This document shows, piece after piece, positions 24,103 through 35,200 of a stretch of 64,000 nucleotides of DNA (the first letter of the stretch is position 1; each line of letters starts with the position of its first letter). Under the pieces are notes generated by a model. That model was not told where the DNA came from and made no database searches. It saw only the letters and a program-made list of their open reading frames with translations. Location: the NCBI GenBank assembly GCA_027475525.1, contig JAMWFC010000040.1, positions 263,120 to 327,119 of the forward strand. The letters run 5' to 3'. A program made the position numbers and the translations under genes. Source of the DNA: Macrolepiota albuminosa (lineage: Eukaryota > Basidiomycota > Agaricomycetes > Agaricales > Agaricaceae).

Positions 24103-26134
24103 CTAAACTCCGCAAGATTTGGAAGAGGCATGCTTGTATGCATCGCAGGCTGGAGAGTCAAGGACATGGCGTGTGTCAATCGCAACTCTGTGGCTCCCCG
24201 TGCCCACTGCTTCGTAACGATAATGTGAATGGTCCTCGTCATGTTTCCTGTTGGCTGTGGCAGACTCATCAATGGACAACGAACTCATCCAAGGTGTATT
24301 CTGGAAAAGGACTTTTGAGTCAGGGGTTGAAAGGAACGAAGCCGTAGCACCACTGTCCAAGAGAGCTATGACGCTTTGAGTCTGCTGAGTGTCAGTTGTC
24401 TCAATCTCCACATTCAGACGCAGAGAGTTGGGAGAGGGAGTAGAGGCAACAACATAGCAATGAGGAAGGTGTTGTTCCCAAGCTGGAACACGTGGTTGTT
24501 GGACAGGGGAAGGAGAAGAGGAGGTCTTAGCTGAGGCTTGGACCAAGGGGGTATTTTGTATGTCGGAGGGGGTGCTTACAGTTTCAGTCAGAGAATCAGG
24601 AACAGGGAGCAATACATTAGAATACTCTACTTATTGACATGTAAACTGATTAGCACCAGGCAGCGGAGGTGTACAACTCATCCGTCACTCTATTGAAAAC
24701 CCTCCCCTGCAGAACCAAAGGACACATCCGATGGTTCTGCTACAGCTTCCACAGGACCCAAGGACTCCTCCAAAGGTTCTGCTTCAGTCTGTATATCTGG
24801 GGAGGGGTTTCCTCGAACGTCTTGGACAGCAAGGAGCTGGAGAAGGAGCTCCTCCTGCTCTAAAGCTGAGAGATAGCGCACCTCTAACCCATGGGGACAA
24901 TACCAAGCAAGGTGACCAGGCTTTCCACAGCGACGGCAGAGGAGAGGAAGGGAGGAACATTGACGAGAGGCATCAACATCCATAGGTACTCCAAAAGGAA
25001 GAGGAAGTGCTGCAGGTACCTGAGCTGGGGGTGGAGCGCAAAATGGCAGGGAGGGCTGGATGGGATGACGAGCAGAAAACAATGCCTGTAAGGTGGAGCG
25101 AGGGGCAGTTCCACAGTGGAGCTCACGTCATAACTCCATAAGCTGCCACTGATCACGTGCTACCTGATACCATGTCTCAATACTTGTGTCATCAGGTTGT
25201 CTCTCAGCCATGCTGTCGATCTGGTCCATGAGAGAGGGAAGGAGGCCATCTCGGAAGGTGAGACAGAGCTGAAGACCATCTGGATAACAGGCCTGTTCAG
25301 CAAGAGCTCTGAAGGAGTCGATGTACTCATCTAGGGTCTGCTTCCCCTGCCCATATTGATGAGGATCTCGGAGAGTGAGGGCTGCCACCTTAGCAGGGTC
25401 CAAGGGGAAGAACTCTGTCCGAAACTCCTTCTCAAACTGATTCCAACTTCCAAAACTCTCCACTCTTCCAGGGCGTTGAAAGACTTGTAGCATGTATGTC
25501 AAAGCTCACCCAGACTTCATGTAAGAAAGAACCCAAGCAATCTTGAGAGCATCAGAGGGAAAAGCCTCACCACTGAGCTGAATATAGGTGATGCAGGACT
25601 GCAGGAAACGCTCGCCTATTGCTCGGTCACCATTGAATGCGTCTGGGAGTGCTGGGCGAGGAAGATTGGCATGAACTGGAGGGGAGGCCCCAAAGCAAGG
25701 GACTGGGGGTGTGCCAGCCCTAACTGGAGGTGCCTGGAGAGGGGTAGGAGTGAGAGGGAGGCGCTCTAAGAGGGCCTGAAGGGAATGGGAGATGGTGTTT
25801 GTGGCCTGATGTAATCCAGCAAGTTCAGTGGTGTGGAGGGTGAGGAAAGCTTGAGTAGTCTGCACCTGAGTCTCCAGAGCAAGCAAGCGACCCCAGGCAT
25901 CATCCTGAGGGGCAGAAGCATCCAAGGAAGTGTCTGAGGGGGCTCTAAGAGGGCCTGAAGGGAATGGGAGATGGTGTTTGTGGCCTGATGTAATCCAGCA
26001 AGTTCAGTGGTGTGGAGGGTGAGGAAAGCTTGAGTAGTCTGCACCTGAGTCTCCAGAGCAAGCAAGCGACCCCAGGCATCATCCTGAGGGGCAGAAGCAT
26101 CCAAGGAAGTGTCTGAGGGGGCTGGTTGGGTCAT
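24103..26134 (-). pseudogene. Element D Gag, zinc knuckle and protease start
   Basis: The minus-strand frame begins MTQPAPSDTSLDASAPQDDA at 26134. A 179-bp duplication repeats the N-terminal DASAPQDDAWGRLLALETQ region. The Gag domain follows (FNGDRAIGERFLQSCITYI; then FEKEFRTEFF and TLDEYIDSF), with a TGA at 25503-25505 where Trp is expected (MKSG-stop-ALTYML). The zinc knuckle is CRRCGKPGHLAWYC (about 24900-24940), and LLDSGATASF near 24335-24371 is the protease active site. After that the sequence decays and pol is absent. Confidence 0.78.
25764..26121. repeat. 179-bp tandem duplication in element D gag N-terminus
   Basis: The unit at 25764-25942 recurs at 25943-26121. On the coding strand it duplicates the start of Gag, giving two overlapping candidate starts. 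The frame is not kept because 179 is not a multiple of three. Confidence 0.88.
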
Positions 26135-26251
26135 AGAAGCAACAGAGGGGCAGGGAGTAATCCAGTGGGGGAGGGACCTAAAGGGGCAAGAGAGGGCTCA
26201 AGCAGGCTGAAGGGGGCTCCCAGACTGAAATGTAGAGACTTGTTCTGCTGT

Positions 26252-26434
26252 AAGGGCAACCTCTAGAGGCTGTGGCTCAGTCACACAGCTGGCAGAGGGA
26301 GATCCAAAGTGTAAGGGTGACCTTTAGAGGCTATGGCTCAGTCACACAGCTGGCAGAGGGAGATCCAAAGTATATTAGAATATATACTGACAATATCAAG
26401 GTAGCTACTCACCTGGCAGAGGGAGATCCAAAGA
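26252..26434. repeat. 61-bp repeats in element D leader
   Basis: Two slightly different 61-bp units lie at about 26252-26312 and 26313-26373. A third partial copy of the core CTGGCAGAGGGAGATCCAAA is near 26411-26434. The reverse complement begins TTTGGATCTCCC, so the repeated core contains a TGG that could be primer-binding sequence; that is a guess. Confidence 0.75.
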
Positions 26435-26521
26435 GAACAAGTCTGGGGATTCCCTGTGCCAGGTTGGATGCTTCTGGGGCCTCTGAAGTGTGGGAAACAA
26501 CTGTACAGTACAACAAAACCT

Positions 26522-26675
26522 TAAAAACTCGAAAATTGCCTATACAAACACTTGTACAAATAAGGGGCAAACTCTGGCAAACTCTGGCTTATATAAGCTA
26601 AAAACTCGAAAATTGCCTATACAAACACTTGTACAAATAAGGGGCAAACTCTGGCAAACTCTGGCTTATATAAGC
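26522..26675. repeat. Perfect 77-bp tandem duplication carrying a TATA box
   Basis: Bases 26522-26598 equal 26599-26675. Each copy ends in CTTATATAAGC, so on the minus strand element D has two identical TATATAAG boxes 77 bp apart. Same period as the duplications at 2526, 11394 and 63261. Confidence 0.92.
26659..26675 (-). promoter_or_regulatory. TATA box of element D LTR promoter (outer copy)
   Basis: TATATAAG on the minus strand, about 90 bp inside the presumed LTR start at 26762. The inner copy lies at about 26582-26598. Confidence 0.5.
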
Positions 26676-26811
26676 ATCTGGAAGCGGTGCTGAGTGGGCC
26701 CACACTTGTCTAAATGGTGGCTAAAGAACCAGAGCATCTCAAGGGCTGAGAGTAGTACTAACAGATAGTGTTGAAAGAATAGAAACAGTAAAATGAAATA
26801 ATGTCAGAAGA

Positions 26812-27061
26812 AATAAGAGAATGAATGGAAGGAGAGTGAAGAGATAAGGAGTGAGAAAAGGAAGAAATGAGGAGTCCCCTGACAAANNNNNNNNNNNNNN
26901 NNNNNNNNNNNNNNNNNNNNNNNNNNNNNNNNNNNNNNNNNNNNNNNNNNNNNNNNNNNNNNNNNNNNNNNNNNNNNNNNNNNNNNAATAAGAGAATGAA
27001 TGGAAGGAGAGTGAAGAGATAAGGAGTGAGAAAAGGAAGAAATGAGGAGTCCCCTGACAAA
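26812..27061. repeat. 75-bp direct repeat flanking the scaffold gap
   Basis: Bases 26812-26886 and 26987-27061 are identical 75-bp purine-rich sequences on either side of the gap. This suggests overlapping contig ends or a tandem array collapsed at the gap. Confidence 0.9.
26887..26986. other. Assembly gap, exactly 100 N
   Basis: A run of exactly 100 N, the usual placeholder for a gap of unknown length. Any ORF spanning it is meaningless. Confidence 0.99.
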
Positions 27062-27325
27062 AACCTCACAATAAGGGTATTTTTAGATAGCCTTTGAAAA
27101 GCTGGTCTTCTACCAACCTACAGGTCTGGCATATACTATTGTAGTTTCTGAAATATTTACAATTTATTGCTTAAAAAATCAACTTTTAAACCCTCTTATT
27201 GATTGGGCTATAGCAAGGTATCCAGACATTACTCCCTACCCCTAACCCTAAACCTTAGTATTCCTCACTAGTCTAGAATCATTGCTAGTTGACTGTCAGA
27301 CAGTCCTTGCAGAAAAACTAGTCGC
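27062..27325. other. Short intergenic stretch with telomere-like motif
   Basis: Contains CCCTA-CC-CCTAACCCTAA at 27234-27251, with two exact CCCTAA units at 27240-27251. No gene seen. Confidence 0.6.
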
Positions 27326-27598
27326 CTACTCCAATTGGTTTCCTGATCGAATCAGTGATGTGCCATCAGATTTAATGATCAGATACTTCTGTTCTCCACT
27401 GTAGGTCTGTTCAATCTTCTGGGCCAAACACACTTCACAGATGACACACCTTTCTACTCGGTTAAAAGCTTCCCTCATGTCGTGAAGTTCCTTGCATCCT
27501 GGAACGTTCTGAAGTTCCTTGCATTGTAGGACCTTCAGTGAATCCTGCTCATTCTCTGCAGGCAATGTTTGGATGGATGGCCGCTTCCCCCTGTACAA
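27326..27598 (-). CDS. Unrecognised ORF with CVICEVC motif
   Basis: A 90-codon minus-strand frame with a two-cysteine cluster (CVICEVC) in its middle and a charged N-terminus (MYRGKRPSIQTLPAENEQDS). I do not recognise a family. It may be part of a longer spliced or decayed gene, since the sequence right of it (27599-27728) contains candidate splice sites. Weak support. Confidence 0.25.
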   Translation of the reverse strand: MYRGKRPSIQTLPAENEQDSLKVLQCKELQNVPGCKELHDMREAFNRVERCVICEVCLAQKIEQTYSGEQKYLIIKSDGTSLIRSGNQLE

Positions 27599-27728
27599 AA
27601 TGTTGATTAGGTTCTCATCTTCTGCAATCAGCTTGAATCACGCAAGAGTCAAAATACTACAAAAAAGACGGAAATAAGAAATAGACCTACTAGTTCAATG
27701 TTTATTTTGAGTTCTTTAATTGTCTGTG

Positions 27729-27959
27729 TCAAGGCATTAGAAAGAAGATTGATCTCAATATTGTAGAACACATTACTTCTTTTTCTTCTTTTGTGCAACC
27801 GCCTTCAAGTTTGAACAGCTCCAAAAATGATTTACTGTCAACAGTCTTAGCAACTCCTCTAACTGTGTCGAGGGCTGGGGCAGCAATGTCGCTGACAGAA
27901 ACCGGACTTGCGAGGGCAGCAAGGCTGCAAGAAAGGATGACGAAGGTCTTGAAATGCAT
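27729..27959 (-). CDS. Small secreted protein
   Basis: A 76-aa protein starting MHFKTFVILSCSLAALAS, a clear signal peptide with a hydrophobic core and an Ala-x-Ser type cleavage site near residue 18. The mature part is about 55 residues with two cysteines (GGCTKEEKEVMCS). The start is supported by a TATAAAAG box about 58 bp upstream (28017-28024). Small secreted proteins of unknown role are common in basidiomycetes; effector function cannot be inferred. The next gene features are transposons on both sides. Confidence 0.6.
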   Translation of the reverse strand: MHFKTFVILSCSLAALASPVSVSDIAAPALDTVRGVAKTVDSKSFLELFKLEGGCTKEEKEVMCSTILRSIFFLMP

Positions 27960-28016
27960 GCTGAGAATCTGAGAACGATGAATTCACAATGGTTCGAAAC
28001 ACAAAATTCTGTTGTT

Positions 28017-28024
28017 CTTTTATA
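28017..28024 (-). promoter_or_regulatory. TATA box of the small secreted protein gene
   Basis: TATAAAAG on the minus strand, about 58 bp upstream of the ATG at 27959. Confidence 0.55.
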
Positions 28025-28921
28025 TGGGACGAGTGAATCAACCCTGGGCTGCAGGACGTATATCATACATACATAATTTGAGACAACATAGAAACGGCAC
28101 AAGGAATTTTTCCAATACCATTGTTTTCCCTGCATGCAATCATCTTTTTGATCTCTCTCCTTTGTCTGTCCACGATCATACGTTGTCTAGTGAGACGCAC
28201 GACCTGATAATGTGCATAAAACAAATCCATGAATGGTGTGGATCAAAATCAATGGCATCGGCAACTCTTTTTTTTTGTCCCGGTCGCTGAATGTAGAGTA
28301 AGTTTTACCATTTCCGTCAATAAATACTTTGTTCATTTGCTGTGTCTCAAAGTTGCTTTGACTGTCACTTCCGTGCTTGAAAAAAAGACTAACCAGAATA
28401 GGGAATCTCAACCTCCATGGTGAAACATGTATGAAAGCAGGAAGTTTGTTTTAGGTCGTGTCTCGCAAAGAGTATTCTTCGGGAGCAGCCCTGAGCCGAA
28501 CAAGTACTCTGACAAGAGAACCATGATTGGTAACCACCACAGTGAGTCGGTCAATGTCCTTGTAAAGTCCAGTGATCTTTTCAGTGGATTTAAGATCGGT
28601 AACCTATTAAGCGCGATGGACAACATAAGCGAATAACAGCCTCTGTATCACAGACCTATCGAGTCTTAGTACTCCTTTGTAAGTATAGCAGCTTCATCTG
28701 CGTCTCTTGCCCATGAGAACAGAAACAAAAACATTTGTTCACCAATCAGGTTTGTAGCAGCACGCAGGAGCGAATGAGATGCCTATTAGAACGGTAGCAG
28801 CATGCTGGATCGGTTTCCTACAAAGTGACACCTATCTCTAGCTGCGAGCCCGACGCCGCAGTGTCTCGTTTGTCTGAGACACCACAATGATGGTCCGGAA
28901 ACTTGACAAAGTGCGCTCTGG
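28025..28921. other. Intergenic, left flank of element A
   Basis: No gene. About 28625-28720 resembles 21698-21782. Together with 46449 onward it may be one segment split by the insertion of element A. Confidence 0.55.
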
Positions 28922-28926
28922 GATGT
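28922..28926. repeat. Target-site duplication of element A, left copy (GATGT)
   Basis: GATGT directly before the 5' LTR; the same five bases follow the 3' LTR at 46444-46448. Confidence 0.93.
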
Positions 28927-29135
28927 TGTAGCGGTTCGTGACTACATGACCCTTATACCCATATACTTTAATCTACTTACATCACGCTCCTTGACTACCG
29001 CTTAGTCTTACTTATATACCAGAACATATGTTGTAGTTAGGCAGTTTTTGCAATCGAGGACTTACAACAGTTCACACCGCGAGACTCTACTCAGTGTGCC
29101 GTGACCCAATCCTAATCCGGCTGGCTCACGTCACA
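28927..29135 (+). repeat. 5' LTR of element A
   Basis: 209 bp, starts TGTAGCGG and ends GTCACA, with TG...CA termini. It contains TATATA at 29023-29028 and, 22 bp further on, a 29-nt block (29045-29073) that is conserved in the otherwise different LTR of element B. Confidence 0.95.
29023..29028 (+). promoter_or_regulatory. TATA box of element A LTR
   Basis: TATATA located just upstream of the LTR block shared with element B; probable core promoter for the genomic RNA. Confidence 0.5.
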
Positions 29136-29157
29136 TATTTTGAACTTCTAAAGTCTT
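29136..29157 (+). promoter_or_regulatory. Candidate primer-binding region of element A
   Basis: Directly after the 5' LTR comes TATTTTGAACT, then AAGTCTT at 29151-29157. There is no TGG as expected for a tRNA 3'-end primer. GAACT and AAGTCTT can pair with AGTTC (29069-29073) and AGGACTT (29057-29063) in the LTR, the latter with one G-U pair, so self-priming is possible. Confidence 0.35.
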
Positions 29158-29255
29158 AGAAAAACCTAACTACAGAGAAAAGGCTCACTTCAAGAGGATC
29201 TTGGACGGTCTGATCAACCAGAAGTCATACCCAGTAGTGAGCAAACCAGTTTATT

Positions 29256-32200
29256 ATGCATACTAACCAGAATTCTACATCTAGATACCCCCTCCGGACA
29301 TGGAACCTGGCGGCTGCGGCTACTGGCCAGGGGATGAGAACCGGATCGAATGTTTGCAAGACCAGAGCGGTCGAGTCGCAGGCCAGGACCACCCAGGGCG
29401 CCGAGATGGGAACTCAGAGCCTTCAAGACAGAGGTGGACCTGGCTATAATACCCAGAGCATCCCAGAGCCAAGAGAGCCCGGAGACCCTTCAGAAAGGGA
29501 GAGCACAGACACCTCGGGTGCAGAAGAAAGTGAAGATCACTTGACTGCAAGGGATACGTCGGAATTGACGGATTTACCCGACGAGTTGGACATCGAGCAG
29601 AGGATTGATGTTGATGCAAAGCCACCTCGTCGACGGGCAAGGGTGGAAGATGATGCGTCGGAACAAGCTGAACAAGAGGGACTGTCAGAAGAACAGGCCC
29701 GAGCAGTAGATTTGGCTAGAAACAATCTTACACAGGTAGACCGAGAGCGTATTGACCGTAGATATGCGAATATATCCGTGACTGCAAGGAATGAGTCAGG
29801 AACGGAGAATGAGAGAGACCTGCAAGAAGGTACCTCCAAGAACAAAGGAAAAGGGGTGGACCCTCTCAATTGGGGAAATATCCATCTGACGGGGGAGGAA
29901 ATCGACCCCAAAATACAGGAAAAGATCCTGGAAGAGTATAACTTGGCTCAGCATGAACGAGAAGCCAAGGATAGAGAAGCAATAGACCTTCAGGCCAAAG
30001 GAGAAGAAGAGCCTTTGGAATGAGAAGAGGAAGACGTTGCCGAACAAAGGGATTCAGACGACGATGATACAATTGATCGTAAGGAACGTCGTTGGAACAA
30101 GCGTATGGTAACGGCTCTTCTCAAGGCCACTCGCAAGATCGAAGAGAAGGAAAGGATTCACGCTGAAAAGAAAGGTCGTGAATACATTGCCCCTTGTGAG
30201 TTCACCCAGAAAATACGCAGCTTGAAGGGTCACCTAAGAAGAGAGGACCATGAAAGCTCAGGAGAACAAGGCACTGTTTTGAAGCCTCAGAAATGGAAAT
30301 CTAAGTCCAAATCTAAGAAAAAGAGAAAGTCACGGACGGAAGCAATGAAACCAGTAGCACAGATCTCAGGTGAGAGTGCCCTGGGACATGCGTTCTGACG
30401 GGTCCGTGTGATGAATGGTTCCAAACCTAGCGATGATAGTTCGAGCTCGAGTTTGGATGATAGCAGTGATGGGACTTACCCAGAAGGGTCCGATTCAGAG
30501 GACAGCCAGTCTGGCTCATCTGACAGCTCTTCTCAGAATAGTCATAGGGGGCATGGTCGCAGGAAGTCGTACTCTCGAAATTGGAAAAGGGAGGGACATA
30601 AATCTAAGAGCTCCCATAAGCACCGTAAAAGGAGATGGTCAAGCAGTAGTAATGACTATATTAGACCCAATCCTCCGTCAACCTATGATGGAACGGCTGA
30701 CGTTCAGCAGTTCATGCAATTCATGTCTAACTGCTCGTTATATTTGAAACATGGGCATGTGAGTAAGCGTCGTCAAGTCCTGATTATATCTCAGTTCCTG
30801 AAAGGAAGAGCCTGGAGATTCTACGCACGAGAGGCATCTCTAGATCCTGAAAGTTGGGGAATAGATCAGTTTTTCGAAGGACTATTTAATGACTGTTTCC
30901 CTGTCAATTTCCGAAATCAGCAGCGAAATAAACTGAACAGTTATCATCAGGGAAAACATGCAGTAAGAAATTACGTGTCAGGACTTGAGGAGCTGTTTAC
31001 AATCGTCGGCTACACTAGCAAGAGAGAGAGAATTGTTAAGCTATTCAATGGGTTCAGAACCTCAGTGCGGAAAGAATTATATAAGAAAGGGCTTACTCTG
31101 GAAACCTCCAAATGGAATCGCATTTTAGAGGAAGCAGAATTTATAGAAAGATCAGAGTTGGTGGATGTGGAGGACAACTCCCATCTGGAGAGTTGCTCGC
31201 ACAAATCCCACCAGCATCATCATGGTAATGATAAGAAAAGGGAACATAAAAGTAGCAAAAAAGATGGTCAGCATAGCAACCCTGGGGGCTCCAGTCAATC
31301 TAAGAAGCACTCTTCTCATCACAAGAAGACCAACAACACACCTGGCTTCTCGTCGATGAAGCATAAATTCCAGGGGAATAAGGGGCATAAAGAGGCCACC
31401 GGATCTGAGAAACCCAGGGGTGAACATCGTAAGTTAAGCAAGGAAGAAATTGAAGAGTACCGTGCAGCGGAGAAGTGCTTCTACTGTGGTGCCAAGGGCC
31501 ACTTTGCTCGAAACTGTTTTAAAAACAAAACAGTAAAGTCAAGCTCCAATAAGCCACCGGGGATACAATCAAGTAGTATCTGTCTTGATCTCCAGGAAAT
31601 CGATAGAAGGCAAGATGAGGCGTTGAAAGACACAACGCAAGGCCTGTCGATCGAGGCAATTGGAATGGAGCCTCGTGTGGACGATGAGCTGAATCCCGAG
31701 TACGATTCGGGAGAAGAATCTGCCTGGGATATTATTAGCTTCATATTCTCGGAGGATGGAGATGCAGGGGACGAATCTATTGATGATGACCTCCCTGACC
31801 TCCAGCAAGTCTCTGATACGGATGAGTCCAACTGTGACAGCATTCCTGACCTACAATCTGTATCTGATACAGAGGTATCTGAAGATTCGGGTAGTATGGA
31901 CGAAGATGTACACAATTGGACCCCTAATTCAGAAACTGACCCCACCGAGATGAATGAACTGCCGGCTAACAATGTCGGAGAATCTGATGTTGAAATGTCA
32001 GAGGCTGAAGTTATATTGAGCTCGCCGAGAGATTTCAGAAGAGACGCTTATGATACTGATGTACCGAATGGAGAAGTTAAGTTGTATCACCTGTGAAAAG
32101 AAGAATTAGCCCGCGGGAAGCCAGACAGAATAGGAAGCGCTCAAGGTCATAAGATGGAGTACTTCTTGGAATTGAGACAGCCCTATTCCGGAGACCCAGC

Positions 32201-35200
32201 CAATTGCTTGCAATTCCGAGGACGTCGTTTCCTATCATATGATATCAGTGAAGATGAAGTCTGTGTTGTAGACATAGTCAGGAGCTTCGACACTGTGCTG
32301 CCTAAAAGCATGGTTGAGGATCAAAATTTCAAACCGTCTTTGTGGTATGCTCACCAGTGCCATGCTGCATCTGGAATTGCACTCAATCGGAGACAGTGGT
32401 ATGACGTGGGACTGGCTGTCGACGTACAAGCTTGGAATGCAGCACAAGTGTTGCAATTAGGCGGTCCATATCTTCCAGGTGAAGACTCACGACCCTTGAA
32501 GCAGAGAGGACGGTTTAAGGTGAACCAAATCACTGATACCGAGTTTGAGGTGTATGATCAAACCCTGGAGTTCCACGTGAACGTTTTGGAAGAGTACCTG
32601 AAGAATCCGTTATTCAATATAGTACACTGGTACAAGAAGCAATTAGATCAAAAGTTGAACCAGATTTGAGACGTGTTTTTTGAGGAAGAACAGGAGAATC
32701 TGGGACTTGATCTAATAGAGAATGAGCGCGAGGCAGACTCTGTGCTGGAAGACATGGCTGATCTATTAAGAATTATGAGTGCAAGGACGCGTCTGCGGAT
32801 TGAGTCCACAACCACCTCATTAAAGGTGCTGGAACTTAACGGTCAACAGGTGAAGGCTGGGACGTTTCCAGCCCTATCACGTAATAATGTCAGACAAAAA
32901 GATATAGCTCGGACTATTCCAAAGCCTTTGGTCATCGTAGTAAAGCTTGATGGGCACCCAGTTTGTGCGTTGGTTGATTCTGGCTCCCTCGGAGACTTTG
33001 TATCGACGACTGTGGTAGAACAGTTAGAATTGAAAAAGCAGGAGTTGTCTCAAGCTATACCTGTGTTACTAGCGGTCCAGGGTTCTAGATCCAAAGTGAA
33101 TTATGGTGTCACTGCGGAGATTGAGTATCAGAAGATAAAGGGCCCCCGATACTTTGATGTGATGAACCTACATGGCTACGATATGATCCTAGGCACACCA
33201 TGGATATATCAACATAAGGTTGCAATTGGTTTGAACCCACCACGAGTGATTATTGGTAGTACGGAAGCCGTACCTATGAAGGAAGGTACTGGGGTTACTA
33301 GTCTGTCCTCCCGGGCAATAGAACAGGTTGAGCGCAGTCTAGACCAAGTAAGAGAAGAGTTGAAACGTTATGCCAAGCCAATCTGTAAATCGGCCACAGA
33401 TACCCCACTGCCACCATTATGGGCGATTAACCATGAGATTCCGATAATAGATGAAAGTGTAGTCTATCCATGGAGACCTTCTAGGTGTCCAGAAGCTCTA
33501 AGACCTCTGTGGGATGAGAAAAGAGCTGCTTACGTCAAGTCTGGTCATTGGGAGGTAACAGCTAGTGGCAACGCTGTACCAATGATGTTCTTAAAAAAAC
33601 CAGGGAAGCCTGGTGAACCAATTCAGCTGAGAAGTGTGATAGATCTTCAAGCAAGGAATGCCAACACCTATAAGAAATCGTCGCCCCTGCCTGACATCAA
33701 TGGAATCTTGAGGCGAGCTGCTAATGCTAAATATCGATCCATTATTGATGGTCAGGACGCATACGAACAAATTCGTATAAAGCCTGAGCATGTACCAAGA
33801 ACAACGGTGACTACACCAGATGGAAACATGGTAAGCCATGTTATCCAGCAGGGAGACTGCAATGCGCCTGCCACTTACCAGGCTCTCATGAACCATTTGT
33901 TTGTGGCTTACATTGGTCGATTTGTTGACATATATCTCGATGATATAATAATATATTCTAACTCGCTCGAAGAGCACGTTGAACATGTTAAGTTAATTCT
34001 AGATATACTGAAAAGAGAAAAGCTATACCTGAGTGAACGGAAGCTTCAGTTTTTATGTGCTGAAATGAAAGTGTTAGGCCGAGTAATCACGGATAAGGGC
34101 ATATGCATGGACCCAGATAAGGTCGATGCTCTGTCAAAGTGGAAAACGCCAACTAATTGTGACCTGCTGAGGGGGTTCCTTGGGGTGGCCGGTTATCTGG
34201 CAGATGACATCGATCAAGTCAGGATTCCAATGGGAGTGTTACATACACTCACAGGGGACACTGTTCCTTACCGATGGGATCATACCCATCAACAAGCTTT
34301 CGAAGATGTGAAGCGCTCTGCAATGCGCTGTAAGGATCACCATCAAAGACCGATCAGATATGATAATGAAGCGCCACCAGTGAATGTTGTGACTGACGGC
34401 TGCACTACAGGAATAGCTGGTGTTGTTAGTCAAGGACACGATTGGAAAATGGCAGATGTATCAGCATTTTTCTCAGCAAAGCTTAATCCCGCTCAACAAA
34501 ATTACCCTGTCCATGAAGTCGAGATGCTCACGGGGGTTGAAACTATGTTAAGGTACCGAGACATCCTACAAGGAGTCCGATTTAAGTGGTACACGGACCA
34601 CAAAGGACTGATTCACTTACTGGAACAAAAGAACTTGTCGGGACGACAAGCCAGATGGCTTGAGAAGATTTCGGAGTTCGATTTTGAAGTCATTTATGTC
34701 CCAGGTACTGAAAACATTTTGTCAGATGCGTTATCTCGACTATACTCAAATGAGGAGTCAGGTACAGTGAGATCTCGGAGTGAATACACGTACCATGATG
34801 TGATAGACAATGACTATCTGGGAGAGCATATGATTTTGATGCCTGTTCTTGTTGGAATGGAGGGCAAGAGTGCCACAGAGATACAGGATCAATCCAAACT
34901 GACCAGCATGGCTACACTGGGAATCAAACCACCTCCGAGTCAGAGGAACAATAGAAGCAGTGTCAAACCGGCTGAAACTGGACGACCGGAGACCTCGAAA
35001 GAGTTTGCTGCAAGAATGAAACGTCATTTTGTTCTTAAGGGCCCTCAAAAACAAAAGAAGGACAGGACAGATAGAGAAACTGATCCTGTGCATGAAAAAC
35101 TGTTGATTAGAATACCAGCTAGACACAAGAAGAAACAACACAGTGACAAAGTCACCAACTCCTCGGAACAGGAAAGAGATGAGCAATTGGCAGCACAGTC

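Larger units (their letters stand above)
24103..26762 (-). mobile_element. LTR retrotransposon fragment D: gag and protease only
   Basis: On the minus strand an LTR-like start (TGTTAGTACTACTCTCAGCC, reading left from 26762) precedes two TATATAAG boxes, a duplicated leader, Gag, zinc knuckle and a protease motif. No reverse transcriptase, RNase H or integrase was found to the left of 24103, so this is a 5' fragment. The family differs from A, B and C. Confidence 0.7.

Noticed and set aside
15328..26700. Classic RIP of the left repeat block
   Set aside because: Several Trp codons became TGA, which is not the CpA-type change of RIP, and the clearest paired changes are at CpG.
26758..27069. 103-codon open frame on the minus strand
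   Set aside because: It runs through the 100-N gap and is made of the two 75-bp repeat copies.
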